Assembly (NCBI GenBank): GCA_963825315.1
Contig: CAWGST010000006.1
Location: 1 to 64,000 of the forward strand
From: DASRLE01 sp963825315
Lineage (GTDB): Bacteria > Verrucomicrobiota > Verrucomicrobiia > Limisphaerales > Palsa-1400
Direction of reading: 5' to 3'
DNA: 64,000 nt
Part shown: piece after piece, positions 18,793 through 27,753 of the stretch
Numbering within the stretch: the stretch's first letter is position 1
How the letters are laid out: each line of letters starts with the position of its first letter
Notes under the pieces: model-generated
Databases searched by the model: none
Seen by the model: the letters and a program-made list of their open reading frames with translations, nothing else
Told to the model about the DNA's origin: nothing
Position numbers and translations under genes: made by a program

Positions 18793-18999
18793 ATGAAAAC
18801 ACTGAACGGTCATTTTGACGGCAAGCACATTGTGCTGGATGATCCGGTCGCGCTGAAGCCGAATACCCGCGTCAAAATTATCGCGGTTGAAAACGACCCG
18901 GCTGATGCGGAAATTATCCGCGGCTGCGAGCGCCTCTCGGAATCCGTTTTTCAAAAAATTTGGGACAATCCGCTCGATGCCGACTACGACAAGCTTTAA
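18793..18999 (+). CDS. Antitoxin of a MazF-type pair
   Basis: 68 residues beginning MKTLNGHFDGKHIVLDDPV (a GTG six bases upstream is an alternative start). This short beta-strand DNA-binding-like start (HFDGKHIVLDDPVAL) is common in small antitoxins. Its 3' end overlaps the toxin start by 23 bp, typical of toxin/antitoxin operons. No DNA-binding family can be named with certainty. Confidence 0.7.
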   Translation: MKTLNGHFDGKHIVLDDPVALKPNTRVKIIAVENDPADAEIIRGCERLSESVFQKIWDNPLDADYDKL

Positions 19000-19324
19000 T
19001 CGTGGGGCCGTTGTGCTGCTGCCCTTTCCATTTTCCGATTTATCGGGGGCCAAACTGCGGCCAGCCGTAATCGTCAGTCCTCAATATCCTTCCGACGACT
19101 TGCTGGTTGTTGCGCTGACCTCTGTGGGAGAAGTGTTGCGCCCCGGGGAATTCCCCATCCGATCTTGGCGCCAGGCAGGTTTGTTGCACCCATCATTCGC
19201 CAAGCGCGCGCTGGCGTCAGTTTCCGGCGATCTGGCGCGCAAATTTCTTGGTCATTTGCAGAGGGATGATTTGGCGCGGTTAGATGATGCGCTCCGTCTT
19301 TGGCTGGGCGTGGGAATTGCGTAA
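18977..19324 (+). CDS. MazF/PemK-family toxin (endoribonuclease)
   Basis: 115 residues from ATG 18977. The family pattern is clear: RGAVVLLPFPFSDLSGAKLRPAVIVS, then VVALTSVG and the late segment KRALASVSGDLARKFLGHL. Members cleave mRNA at short motifs and are neutralised by the upstream protein. It overlaps the antitoxin gene and lies just before the first IS1634-like element. The toxin itself appears intact. Confidence 0.85.
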   Translation: MPTTTSFNRGAVVLLPFPFSDLSGAKLRPAVIVSPQYPSDDLLVVALTSVGEVLRPGEFPIRSWRQAGLLHPSFAKRALASVSGDLARKFLGHLQRDDLARLDDALRLWLGVGIA

Positions 19325-19372
19325 TTTCTGTCAAAAATCTGCCGACCTGGGAACCGTTTGCGACCTCTTTAG

Positions 19373-21379
19373 CCCGACTTGGCGGATTCAACCCACTGCT
19401 CAACTTTTTTCATCGCGCAAGTGGTTGATTTGCAGGCCAGGACTGGCTGGAAAAGAGCCAAAAGTGGCTGTAGTGAAGACCCACCCTATTCCCAAGGTGC
19501 CGGAAGTGTGCATAATCAGAAGCCGTTATGTTTTTACGCTACACGACGCGGAAGAAAAACGGCAAGGAACATCGCTACTACAGCTTGGTTGAAAACCGGC
19601 GGGTGGCCAGCGGCCGGGTGGTGCAACGGCACGCTCTCTACCTGGGCGAGATCAACAACAGTCAACAAGAGGCCTGGCGCAAGACCATCGAGATTTTTGA
19701 GGAGGGCCGGGCCCGTCCGCGGACGGTGGCGCTGTTTGCCGAGGATCGCATCGCTCCCGTGGCCGATGAAGACATCGTACGGATTCGGTTGAGCCAACTG
19801 TCGTTGCATCGGCCCCGGCAATGGGGCGCCTGCTGGCTGGCTGGCCAGTTGTGGGAGCAACTGGGGTTGGATCGGTTTTGGGCCCAGCGTCTGCCGCCCA
19901 GCCGCAAGGGGACGCGCTGGGATTGGGTGCTGCAAATTTTGGCGACGTATCGGTTGCTGGATCCGGGCAGCGAATGGCGGCTGTATCGGCACTGGTTTGA
20001 GCACAGCGCGCTGGCCGATCTGCTCGGAGCGGACTTGGAGTTGGCCGACATTCACAAGCTCTACGAGTGTCACGAGCGATTGCTGGAGCACAAGCAACCC
20101 CTCTGCACCCACCTGAACCGGCGCTGGAAGGATTTGTTCAACGCCCGTTTCGAGGTGCTGCTCTATGACTTGACCAGCACGTATTTTGAAAGTGATCCGC
20201 CTTTTGCTCCGGAGGACAAGCGCCGTCACGGCTACAGCCGGGACAAGCGCCCGGACTGCGTGCAGGTGGTTATCGCGCTCATTGTGACGCCGGAGGGTTT
20301 TCCGCTGGCCTATGAGGTGCTGGCCGGCAACACCAGCGACAAGACCACCCTGGCGGATTTCCTGAAAAAGATTGAGCAGCAATACGGAAAGGCCGAGCGC
20401 ATCTGGGTGATGGACCGGGGCATCCCGACAGAAGAAGTGTTGGCCCAAATGCGCGCGGCCCAGCCCGCAGTGCAATATCTGGTGGGCACGCCGCGCGGAC
20501 GTTTGAGTCAATTTGAGCAGCGTTTGACCGGCCTGCCCTGGCAAGTGGTGCGCGAAGGAGTCTCAGTCAAACTCCTGGAGGAAGGCCAGGAGTTGTATGT
20601 GCTGGCCCGGAGCCAGGACCGGGTGAACAAGGAACGGGCCATGCGCCGACGTCAATTAAAAGGACTCTGGCAGAGGCTTAAAGCATTGCAGAAGATGAAG
20701 CTCAAAAGAGACCCATTGCTCAAAAAGTTGGGCGTCGCGTTGCATGATTATCCCGTCGCGGCGCGCCTGGTTCAAACCGGGGTGCCGGCCCGGAACGCGT
20801 CCCTGAGCTTTGCTGTGCGCAAAGACAAAGTGCGCCAGGCCCGCCAAAGGGAGGGCCGCTACTTGCTGCGCAGCAACATCACCGCCGGGCGCGGCCCGGA
20901 AGAACTGTGGCAGTTTTACATCCAACTGACGGAAGTGGAAGCGGCCTTCAAGAGCCTCAAGGACGACCTGGCCTTGCGACCGATTTACCACCAACTGGAG
21001 CATCGGATCGAAGCCCACATTTTCATTTCATTTCTGGCCTACTGTTTGCAGGCGACCTTGCGCCGGCGCCTGCGCGACCTGGCCCCCGGCCTGACGCCGC
21101 GATCGGTGCTGGAAAAGTTCGCCACCATGCAAATGCTGGACGTGCATCTGCCGACGACCGATGGGCGCACGGTGGTCTTGAGTCGTTACACGCATCCAGA
21201 AACCGATGTTCAATTGCTCTTACAACGACTCAAGCTGGAGTTGCCGGCCCAACCGCCGCCCAAAATCACCGGTTGCAAACGGCCCGGCGACAGCGGTTCT
21301 GTAGTGAAGACCTAGAAAATGCGAGCGTTGATTTACAAGCACTTGCGTGGTTCGACCCCCTCGAATCCGCCAAGTCGGG
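19373..21379 (+). mobile_element. IS1634-like insertion sequence, copy 1
   Basis: 2007 bp bounded by perfect 17-bp inverted repeats CCCGACTTGGCGGATTC (19373-19389) and its complement (21363-21379). Both flanks carry TAG, but a full target duplication is not convincing. A second 2007-bp copy in the opposite orientation is at 53587-55593. It sits in the gap between the mazF-like gene and the end of ispD, so it breaks no gene. Confidence 0.9.
19528..21315 (+). CDS. IS1634-like (IS4 superfamily) transposase, intact
   Basis: 595 residues. DDE-type catalytic pattern: VLLYDLTSTYFE (first Asp), RIWVMDRGIPTEE (second Asp) and a C-terminal IQLTEVEAAFKSLKDDLALRPIYH (Glu in the YREK-like region). Long inserted segments and the size fit the IS1634 group of IS4-type transposases. 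The copy at 53741-55438 differs at only a few residues and is shortened by a stop codon. Confidence 0.92.
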   Translation: MFLRYTTRKKNGKEHRYYSLVENRRVASGRVVQRHALYLGEINNSQQEAWRKTIEIFEEGRARPRTVALFAEDRIAPVADEDIVRIRLSQLSLHRPRQWGACWLAGQLWEQLGLDRFWAQRLPPSRKGTRWDWVLQILATYRLLDPGSEWRLYRHWFEHSALADLLGADLELADIHKLYECHERLLEHKQPLCTHLNRRWKDLFNARFEVLLYDLTSTYFESDPPFAPEDKRRHGYSRDKRPDCVQVVIALIVTPEGFPLAYEVLAGNTSDKTTLADFLKKIEQQYGKAERIWVMDRGIPTEEVLAQMRAAQPAVQYLVGTPRGRLSQFEQRLTGLPWQVVREGVSVKLLEEGQELYVLARSQDRVNKERAMRRRQLKGLWQRLKALQKMKLKRDPLLKKLGVALHDYPVAARLVQTGVPARNASLSFAVRKDKVRQARQREGRYLLRSNITAGRGPEELWQFYIQLTEVEAAFKSLKDDLALRPIYHQLEHRIEAHIFISFLAYCLQATLRRRLRDLAPGLTPRSVLEKFATMQMLDVHLPTTDGRTVVLSRYTHPETDVQLLLQRLKLELPAQPPPKITGCKRPGDSGSVVKT

Positions 21380-21430
21380 TAGGCCTTCGCTTCTGGTGTT
21401 GACTTTTGAAGAAGCGAACGTACGATGACA

Positions 21431-22114
21431 TTAGCCTTTCTTCTGGAGCAGCATCTCTACATAGGGCACGTCGTCGGGAACAGTGACCTTGGGATTTGGC
21501 TCTGTCTCGAGGACGAGCCGGACCGGTTGGCCTATTAATTCGCACGCGGCGGTGTCATCGGTCACTTGGAAACCTTTCTCGCGCACCTCGGCCAGGGCGC
21601 GGCGAATGACTTCCACGCGAAAGGTTTGTGGCGTTTGCACGGCCCATAGAAGCGAGCGGTCCAAGTGTCGTGAAATGAATTTTCCGTCCTCGGAAAATTT
21701 TATTGTATCGGTAACCGGTTGGGCGGCGACGGCGGCTCCGTCCTGGCGCGCGGCCTCAATCGTCGCCTGAATCACGGCCAGGCTGGTGCAGGGCCGGGCG
21801 GCGTCCTGGATGGCTACGATCTCGGTTTCCGCCGCCAAATGTTGCAGACCTTGCCAGACGGAATCCTGTCGTTCCTTGCCGCCAGCGACGATGCGGAACG
21901 GCTTGGCAAAGTGATACTTGGCCGCCAAATCGGCAAACTCGCTTTGCCTTCCATCGCGGACGACGAGGATGATTTCGTCAATAAAGGGCGCGCCATCAAA
22001 GCGCCGCCAGGTTTGGGCCACGAGAGGCCGTCCGGCGACGGTCAGAAACAGCTTGTCCGTTTCCCGTCCCATCCGCGTGCCTTTGCCAGCGGCCACAATA
22101 AGAGCAGAAGTCAC
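21431..22114 (-). CDS. ispD: 2-C-methyl-D-erythritol 4-phosphate cytidylyltransferase
   Basis: 227 residues from a GTG start at 22114 that overlaps the pdxA stop (GTGA), indicating coupled translation. It makes CDP-methylerythritol in the non-mevalonate isoprenoid pathway. Nucleotide-binding start ALIVAAGKGTRMG, then PVTDTIK and WAVQTPQTFR plus VTDDTAACE, all family motifs. The open frame continues upstream but that part is read through by pdxA. Confidence 0.95.
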   Translation of the reverse strand: MTSALIVAAGKGTRMGRETDKLFLTVAGRPLVAQTWRRFDGAPFIDEIILVVRDGRQSEFADLAAKYHFAKPFRIVAGGKERQDSVWQGLQHLAAETEIVAIQDAARPCTSLAVIQATIEAARQDGAAVAAQPVTDTIKFSEDGKFISRHLDRSLLWAVQTPQTFRVEVIRRALAEVREKGFQVTDDTAACELIGQPVRLVLETEPNPKVTVPDDVPYVEMLLQKKG

Positions 22115-23121
22115 CGGAAGTTGCGGTTTTTTGCCCGTCTTTGGGCCAGTTGTTTTGCCAATCGGATGGCGGCGCGCATGCTGGAAGGGTTTGCTTGTCC
22201 CCGGCCCGCAATGTCGTAGGCGGTCCCATGGTCCGGCGAGGTCCGCACAAAAGGCAAACCCAAAGTCCAATTCACCCCGCTCTCGAACGCCACCATTTTC
22301 AACGGAACCAATCCCTGATCGTGATACATGGCGACGACGGCATCATAATCACCGCGATAGGCGTAATAAAACAACGCATCGGCGGCCAGGGGGCCGACGA
22401 CATCAATTCCCCTTTGTCGCGCCGCTTCCACCGCGGGCGTGATGATCGTGATTTCCTCGTCGCCAAATTCTCCGCCTTCGCCGGCATGAGGATTGAGGCC
22501 GCAGACGGCGATGCGGCTGCGCGGCAGGCCCAAATCGCGACAAGCCGCGGCGGCCAATTCGATGGCCAATTCAATTTTGTCGCCGCGCACCTGTGCGGCC
22601 AGCAACTTGATGGGCACATGAGTGGTGGCCAGCGCGACGCGCAACCAGCGGCCGCGTTCATCCTGCCCCAACAGCATCATGGCGGTCCGGCTGGTCCCGG
22701 CCAATTCGGAAAGGAATTCAGTCTGGCCGATAAAGGGCTGGCCTGAGCGCAAAACGGCGTGCTTGTTCAAAGGCGCGGTCACCAGCGCGTCCATCTCGTG
22801 GCTCAAACACCGTTGCGCGCCATCGGTCAGCCAGGCCAGCGCCGCGCGCGCCGCGGCTGGAGAACCGGCCTCCAAACCAGCCGGCAGCGGTTCGCGCAAA
22901 GGATTATGCAGGAAAATACGGCCCTCCGCGCCAAACTTCGAAAAAGGCTGAAGTCGAAATTGCAGCCCAAGCTGCTTATACAGCGCCGCGGTGTAATCGC
23001 TGTCTCCGATCAACAAGTACCGTGTGTCGTCCGTTTCCGCTTCCCCGGCCAGCGCCTTCAGCGCCACTTCCGGGCCGATGCCGGTGACGTCCCCGAGCGA
23101 AATGGCAATCCAGCCCGTCAT
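22111..23121 (-). CDS. pdxA: 4-hydroxythreonine-4-phosphate dehydrogenase
   Basis: 336 residues, usual length. It acts in pyridoxal phosphate synthesis. Family signatures: ISLGDVTGIGPEVALKAL at the start, VTAPLNKHAV, GQTEFLSELAG, LNPHAGEGGEFGDEE, and MYHDQGLVPLKMVAFESGVNWTLGLPFVRTSPDHGTAYDIAG in pieces near the end. It begins 4 bp after the surA-like gene and overlaps ispD by 4 bp, giving a surA-like-pdxA-ispD operon. A surA-pdxA pairing is also known in Proteobacteria. Confidence 0.96.
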   Translation of the reverse strand: MTGWIAISLGDVTGIGPEVALKALAGEAETDDTRYLLIGDSDYTAALYKQLGLQFRLQPFSKFGAEGRIFLHNPLREPLPAGLEAGSPAAARAALAWLTDGAQRCLSHEMDALVTAPLNKHAVLRSGQPFIGQTEFLSELAGTSRTAMMLLGQDERGRWLRVALATTHVPIKLLAAQVRGDKIELAIELAAAACRDLGLPRSRIAVCGLNPHAGEGGEFGDEEITIITPAVEAARQRGIDVVGPLAADALFYYAYRGDYDAVVAMYHDQGLVPLKMVAFESGVNWTLGLPFVRTSPDHGTAYDIAGRGQANPSSMRAAIRLAKQLAQRRAKNRNFR

Positions 23122-23125
23122 GGCC

Positions 23126-24109
23126 TCAATAGTACTCGATAAAGGACTTGTTTTTCAGCCGCTCAATCCATTGCTTGCGCAAGCGGGCTTGCTCCTCGTT
23201 CTTGAGCGTCCGTTCAATGTCCGTTCGAACTTCCGTCAAGGATTTGACATGGGCGGGACACACCTCTTCCACCAAGAGGATATAGCACGCCTCCGGCAAC
23301 TCGATGACGCCGCTGTGCTGGCCGGCTTTGAGCGAAAAAGCGATCCCGGCCAATGCCGGTTTGAAGAAGCTGCGATCGACCCACCCGCGCTCGCCCCCCT
23401 CGGCCCGCTTCGATCCTGAAGAATAAACCGACGCCATTTCCGCAAATGAAACGCCGCTGTCAATTTTGGCCAAAACCTCGCCGGCAGTCCTTTTGGCCTC
23501 GCCCGGAGAGCCGTCCGCCGGCTGGTTGATGACGATCATGCGCAATTTAACCTGATCGTCCACTTTAAAGGCATCCTGGTGGTCCTTGTAATACTGTTCA
23601 ATTTTCAGCGGGGAAATCAGGATTTTCCTGGGCGCGCCCACATTCTGATACCGCATGTAACTGATGATAAAATCCTCGCGCACCTGGCGCCGGTACATTT
23701 CGTAGGTCAAGCCCTGGGCCTGGAGCGTTTTGATCAAGCGCGCCCGGTCACCGTAATAATCCCTTTGAATGTTCTTCTTGACTTGGTCATCGATGAACGC
23801 TTCCAGCACATTGGTGACGTAGCCGGACGCGGTGAATTCGTGCAGGATCAGCTTGCGCTCGACCAGATCTTCGATTTGTTGGTCGCGCACCCTCCGCGCC
23901 TCGTCCTCGAACCGCAGCCGGTCGTTGGCATAAAGCGTGGACAACATGCCAACTCCCGGCGCCACCTTGTCGGCGATTTCGCCGTAAGTAATGACGTCGT
24001 CATTGACCACGATGCTCACGCCGCTGACCAAGTCTGCTTGAGCCGGAAGGCCGAATGCCAGGAAAACTCCGACGGCAATAAAACAGAAATTTTTCACAAT
24101 GAGGCGCAT
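23126..24109 (-). CDS. SurA-like periplasmic peptidyl-prolyl isomerase
   Basis: 327 residues from ATG 24109. Signal peptide (residues 1-25, FGLPAQA end) then the SurA N-terminal segment SGVSIVVNDDVITYGEI, a helical chaperone region, and a parvulin/PpiC domain at about 190-290 (VKLRMIVINQP, GVSFAEMASVYS, GERGWVDRSFF). It probably assists outer-membrane protein folding, as SurA does. The catalytic state of the single parvulin domain is uncertain. First gene of the operon with pdxA and ispD. Confidence 0.85.
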   Translation of the reverse strand: MRLIVKNFCFIAVGVFLAFGLPAQADLVSGVSIVVNDDVITYGEIADKVAPGVGMLSTLYANDRLRFEDEARRVRDQQIEDLVERKLILHEFTASGYVTNVLEAFIDDQVKKNIQRDYYGDRARLIKTLQAQGLTYEMYRRQVREDFIISYMRYQNVGAPRKILISPLKIEQYYKDHQDAFKVDDQVKLRMIVINQPADGSPGEAKRTAGEVLAKIDSGVSFAEMASVYSSGSKRAEGGERGWVDRSFFKPALAGIAFSLKAGQHSGVIELPEACYILLVEEVCPAHVKSLTEVRTDIERTLKNEEQARLRKQWIERLKNKSFIEYY

Positions 24110-24252
24110 CCTAAGGAAGGTCCGGACCGAGTTCAAGAGGCAAAATTCAACAGGCTGGAAGGAACAGGACTTGCCGGGCCTGGGCAAAGGCGATAGAAGT
24201 AAACGGAGACAATTACAATATTCAGCGCGTCAAACTCCACCGCCACCACTAA

Positions 24253-24490
24253 ATGAAATCCGCCCCGACCGCCGGTCTGATTTTATTGGCCGCCGCCTTT
24301 GCCGCCCTGCCGGCTCCGGCGCAAACCAATCAATACCCGTTTCAAAATCCTGACCTGCCGGTTGAAGAACGCGTGGATAACATCGTTTCGTTGATGACGC
24401 TTGAGGAAAAAGTCGCGTTTCTGAGTTCACGGCCCGGCGTGCCGCGGCTCGGCATTCGCGCCATGGGCCACGTGGAAGGAAATGGAAATC
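24253..24490 (+). pseudogene. Truncated GH3 beta-glucosidase start
   Basis: A good signal peptide (AGLILLAAAFAALPAPAQ) is followed by a GH3-like N-terminus (YPFQNPDLPVEERV, IVSLMTLEEKVAFL, MGHVEG). Similarity ends at about codon 77, and the frame then runs into the 3' end of purQ (24497, other strand). A normal GH3 enzyme is over 700 residues, so this is a 5' remnant left by a deletion or rearrangement. Confidence 0.75.
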
Positions 24491-24496
24491 GGGGGT

Positions 24497-25207
24497 TCAG
24501 GCCGCCCCGGCCATTTTGTTTTCCAGCCAGAAAATCAGGCTCTCAAAAATCAGCCGCCCATCCGCGCTCCCCAAAATGGCCTCGCTGGCCCGTTCGGGAT
24601 GCGGCATCAGGCCCGCCACGTTGCCGGCCTCATTGCCAATGCCGGCGATGTTCCAGAGCGATCCGTTGGGATTTGCTGAATCGGGCAATTCGCCTTTCAT
24701 GTCCGCGTATTGCCAGAGGATTTGGCCGTTGCTCTTGAGTTTTTCCAGCGTGGCTTCCTCCGCGAAATAACAACCTTCACCATGGGCGATCGGCACGCGC
24801 AGGATTTTCCCGGGTGGAATTTTGTTCGTAAACGGCGAGTCGTTGTTGCCGGTTTTCAGAAAAACATGCTCGCATCGGAACTGCAAAGACCGATTGCGGA
24901 TCAAGGCGCCGGGCAACAGCCCCGCCTCGCACAGAATTTGAAACCCATTGCATATCCCCAGCACCGGTCCGCCATTGGCGGCAAAAGTCCGCACCGCTTC
25001 CATGATGGGGCTGAAGCGCGCAATCGCGCCCGTGCGCAAATAATCGCCGTAACTGAAACCGCCCGGAATGATGACGGCATCCACGCCGGCCAGAGAATTC
25101 TCCTTGTGCCAGATAAAACGGGCCGATTGACCGAGGACATCCTTGAGCACATGGAGGGCGTCCTGGTCGCAATTGGAGGCGGGGAACTGGAGGACGGCAA
25201 AGTTCAT
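24497..25207 (-). CDS. purQ: Phosphoribosylformylglycinamidine synthase subunit PurQ
   Basis: 236 residues, class I glutamine amidotransferase that supplies ammonia to PurL in the fourth step of purine synthesis. Clear motifs: FPASNCDQD at the start, IPGGFSYGDYLR, nucleophile GICNGFQIL (Cys), and GLMPHPERASE with the catalytic His/Glu. It starts one base after the purS stop. purL is not in the window. Confidence 0.96.
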   Translation of the reverse strand: MNFAVLQFPASNCDQDALHVLKDVLGQSARFIWHKENSLAGVDAVIIPGGFSYGDYLRTGAIARFSPIMEAVRTFAANGGPVLGICNGFQILCEAGLLPGALIRNRSLQFRCEHVFLKTGNNDSPFTNKIPPGKILRVPIAHGEGCYFAEEATLEKLKSNGQILWQYADMKGELPDSANPNGSLWNIAGIGNEAGNVAGLMPHPERASEAILGSADGRLIFESLIFWLENKMAGAA

Positions 25208-25208
25208 C

Positions 25209-25448
25209 TCACTCGATTTCGAACTTGTAATCTTCGATCACCGGGTTGCTCAAAATTCTATGGCAAGCCTCATCAATCTGTTTGCGCCAGCCTTCCTTGT
25301 CAAGGCCGGCCAGTTCGATTTCCAAATACTTGCCGACATGCACGTCGCCGATGCCTTGATAGCCCATGTGTTCGAGGGCGTTTTGGACGGATTTCCCCTG
25401 CGGATCGAGGACGGCCTTTTTTGGTGTGACGATAATCCTGGCTTTCAT
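25209..25448 (-). CDS. purS: Phosphoribosylformylglycinamidine synthase subunit PurS
   Basis: 79 residues from ATG 25448. PurS is the small bridging subunit of the PurLQS complex. The pattern IIVTPKKAVLDPQG, ALEHMGYQGIGDVHVGKYLEIEL and the C-terminal NPVIEDYKFEIE are typical. It stands directly upstream of purQ, forming the conserved purS-purQ pair. The 122-bp gap to gmd is the divergent promoter region. Confidence 0.95.
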   Translation of the reverse strand: MKARIIVTPKKAVLDPQGKSVQNALEHMGYQGIGDVHVGKYLEIELAGLDKEGWRKQIDEACHRILSNPVIEDYKFEIE

Positions 25449-25570
25449 AACAACGGCCTGCGCGATGTGGCGCGGCACGGGCTGATGTTGAGTGAAGACG
25501 CCGCTTCGCGCCAGTTTTTTTTGATTCGTTCTTGCCATTGCCGTGGCAGTTGCCGAATCTTTGGCTGTTG

Positions 25571-26584
25571 ATGTCCAAAAAAGCGCTCATTACTGGAATC
25601 ACCGGGCAGGACGGTTCCTATCTGGCTGAATTGTTGCTGGCCAAAGGTTACGAGGTTCACGGCATCATTCGCCGCGCCAGCACCTTCAACACCGGCCGCC
25701 TCGATTCCATTTATTCCGATATCCACGACGCGAAAACCCGGCTTTTTCTGCACTACGGCGACTTGAGCGACGCCAGCGGTTTGAGCCGGCTGTTGAACCA
25801 GATCAAGCCGGATGAAGTTTATAATTTGGCCGCCCAAAGCCATGTCCGTGTCAGCTTTGATTCTCCCGAATATACGACCGACATCACGGCCACCGGCGCG
25901 GTGCGGCTGCTCGAAGCCATGCGCGAAACGGGACTGAACCCCCGTTTTTATCAGGCCTCCTCCAGCGAGATGTTTGGGCTGGTCCGTGAAACTCCGCAGC
26001 GCGAAACCACCCCGTTTTATCCGCGCAGTCCCTACGGCTGCGCCAAGGTCTATGCCTACTGGATTACGGTCAATTTTCGCGAGTCTTACGGCCTCCACGC
26101 CAGCAACGGCATTCTTTTCAACCATGAATCTCCCCGGCGCGGCGAAACGTTCGTCACCCGCAAAATCACCCGGGCCGTCGCCCACATTGCGGCCGGCTTG
26201 CAGGACAAATTGTACCTGGGCAATCTCGAGGCCAAACGCGATTGGGGCTATGCCAGGGAATTTGTCGAGGCCATGTGGCTCATGCTGCAACAGGACAAGC
26301 CGGACGATTTCGTCATTGCCACCGGAGAAACCCATTCCATTCGCGAGTTTCTCGATCTGGCCTTCGGCCAGGCGAACCTCGACTGGAAGAAGCATGTGGA
26401 AATTGATCCGCGCTATTACCGTCCGGCCGAGGTTGATATTCTCATGGGCGATTACAGCAAGGCCAAAAAGAAATTGGGCTGGGAGCCAAAGACCCAGTTT
26501 CCAGAACTGGTCAAATTAATGGTGCAAGCGGACATAAAACTGCTGAAAGACCACCGCGAAGGCCGAATCAAAGTGACTGCATGA
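25571..26584 (+). CDS. gmd: GDP-mannose 4,6-dehydratase
   Basis: 337 residues from ATG 25571. It converts GDP-mannose to GDP-4-keto-6-deoxymannose, precursor of fucose or rhamnose-type sugars. Rossmann start ALITGITGQDGSYLAELLL, RRASTFNTGRLDSIY, the active-site YGCAKVYAYW (YxxxK) and NHESPRRGETFVTRKI are typical. A following epimerase/reductase (fcl, rmd) is not adjacent. Fits surface-glycan synthesis. Confidence 0.97.
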   Translation: MSKKALITGITGQDGSYLAELLLAKGYEVHGIIRRASTFNTGRLDSIYSDIHDAKTRLFLHYGDLSDASGLSRLLNQIKPDEVYNLAAQSHVRVSFDSPEYTTDITATGAVRLLEAMRETGLNPRFYQASSSEMFGLVRETPQRETTPFYPRSPYGCAKVYAYWITVNFRESYGLHASNGILFNHESPRRGETFVTRKITRAVAHIAAGLQDKLYLGNLEAKRDWGYAREFVEAMWLMLQQDKPDDFVIATGETHSIREFLDLAFGQANLDWKKHVEIDPRYYRPAEVDILMGDYSKAKKKLGWEPKTQFPELVKLMVQADIKLLKDHREGRIKVTA

Positions 26585-26652
26585 GTCCGCCAATTGTCAC
26601 CAGAATGTGGCTTTAATTCGGCAGCGGACTGTGGTAAGCCCTTGAGGCGGGT

Positions 26653-27534
26653 ATGAGTTATCGCATCGAAAAAGGCGAAGGCTTGGCGGCGGCCCTGGGC
26701 CGCATTGCCGCCGAAGAGATGGGTTTGGCGCTGACGGAGTTGCGCCGGCGGGACGAAGGCAAGGCTGTGCATAGCGCGCGCAAGGCGATCAAGAGGCTTC
26801 GCGCCCTGCTGCGCTCGCTGCGGGTGGTTTTCCCCAAGAAATTGTTCCAGACGGAAAATCAACGCCTGGCGGAGGCCGGGCGCAAGATTTCACCCCTGCG
26901 CGATGTTCAAGTGCAATTGCGCACACTGGGCAGATTGCGGGCCGCAAATGGCTCCGCCGGAGGCGAGATTCGCCGGGCCTTGTTGTGCCGGCAGGAAAGT
27001 TTCGCGCGAAAAATCCCGGCGCTCAGAAGGGCCGTGCGCCGGATGTTGGGCGACTCCCGCGGGACGATCGGGTCATGGCCTCTGGACAAAACGACTCCCG
27101 TGACCCTGGCGGCCGGAATCAAGCGTATTTACAAGCAAGGGCGCAGCGCCTTCAAAACCGCCTGCAAGAACCCCAGCCCGGAAAACCTGCACGAATGGCG
27201 CAAAAAGGCCAAATCGCTGGGATACGGTTTTGAATTGATTGAGTGCCTGGTTCCAAAGAGGCTCTGGAAGAGGATGCGATTGTGTCAAGCATTAGGAGAC
27301 GCGCTGGGGGACGACCACGATTTAATCATGGTGCTGCAGGCGCTGGGCCGGGCCAACCAGGCGCAGCCGGCCCGCGATTACGCGGGGCTGGCCAGGCGCA
27401 TTTCCGCCAAACGCGCCAAACTGCGGAAGCAGGCCTGTAAACTTGGCAAAAAGGTTTACAATGAAAAACCGCGCGCCTTTGCCAGGCGCCTCGACCAGCA
27501 TCTTGGCAGTGCCGGAAAAAATAAATCAAAATAG
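26653..27534 (+). CDS. CHAD domain protein
   Basis: 293 residues, an all-helical protein with many Lys/Arg and His. The repeat AVHSARKAIKRLRALLRSLR at about 38-57 and NLHEWRKKAKSLGYGFELI later are the conserved CHAD histidine motifs. CHAD domains bind polyphosphate and often occur with CYTH domains, absent here. It may link to polyphosphate granules; the exact role is unknown. Confidence 0.85.
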   Translation: MSYRIEKGEGLAAALGRIAAEEMGLALTELRRRDEGKAVHSARKAIKRLRALLRSLRVVFPKKLFQTENQRLAEAGRKISPLRDVQVQLRTLGRLRAANGSAGGEIRRALLCRQESFARKIPALRRAVRRMLGDSRGTIGSWPLDKTTPVTLAAGIKRIYKQGRSAFKTACKNPSPENLHEWRKKAKSLGYGFELIECLVPKRLWKRMRLCQALGDALGDDHDLIMVLQALGRANQAQPARDYAGLARRISAKRAKLRKQACKLGKKVYNEKPRAFARRLDQHLGSAGKNKSK

Positions 27535-27727
27535 ATCACCCTTGAATCACCAGTGCCCGCCCTGTGGGGACCTGTTTAGGCGGCTGATTTGCGAATTTGA
27601 CAATTCCGGGCACAGCCGAGGGAACGTCCAATGGAAATGTTGTAACCACCAGATGTTCAACATCTTAAGAACCACTTAAAGAAGGCGCCTCGCGGGGGTT
27701 ATGCCGCGTGATTCCCAGATTTGATCC
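27535..27727. other. Intergenic leader before a sigma-54-like promoter
   Basis: No gene seen. It contains the imperfect palindrome ATGTTG-N15-CAACAT (27637-27663), about 65 bp before the -24 element. That is a plausible place for an activator-binding site, but no binding protein can be named. Confidence 0.4.
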
Positions 27728-27743
27728 CGGCACGCTTCCTGCG
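27728..27743 (+). promoter_or_regulatory. Sigma-54-like promoter
   Basis: The string CGGCACGCTTCCTGCG matches the -24/-12 consensus at GGCACG and TGC with exactly the right 12-base GG-to-GC spacing (GG 27729-27730, GC 27741-27742). It predicts transcription start at about 27754, just before the hairpins and terminator that follow. Confidence 0.5.
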
Positions 27744-27753
27744 TCTATCAAGA

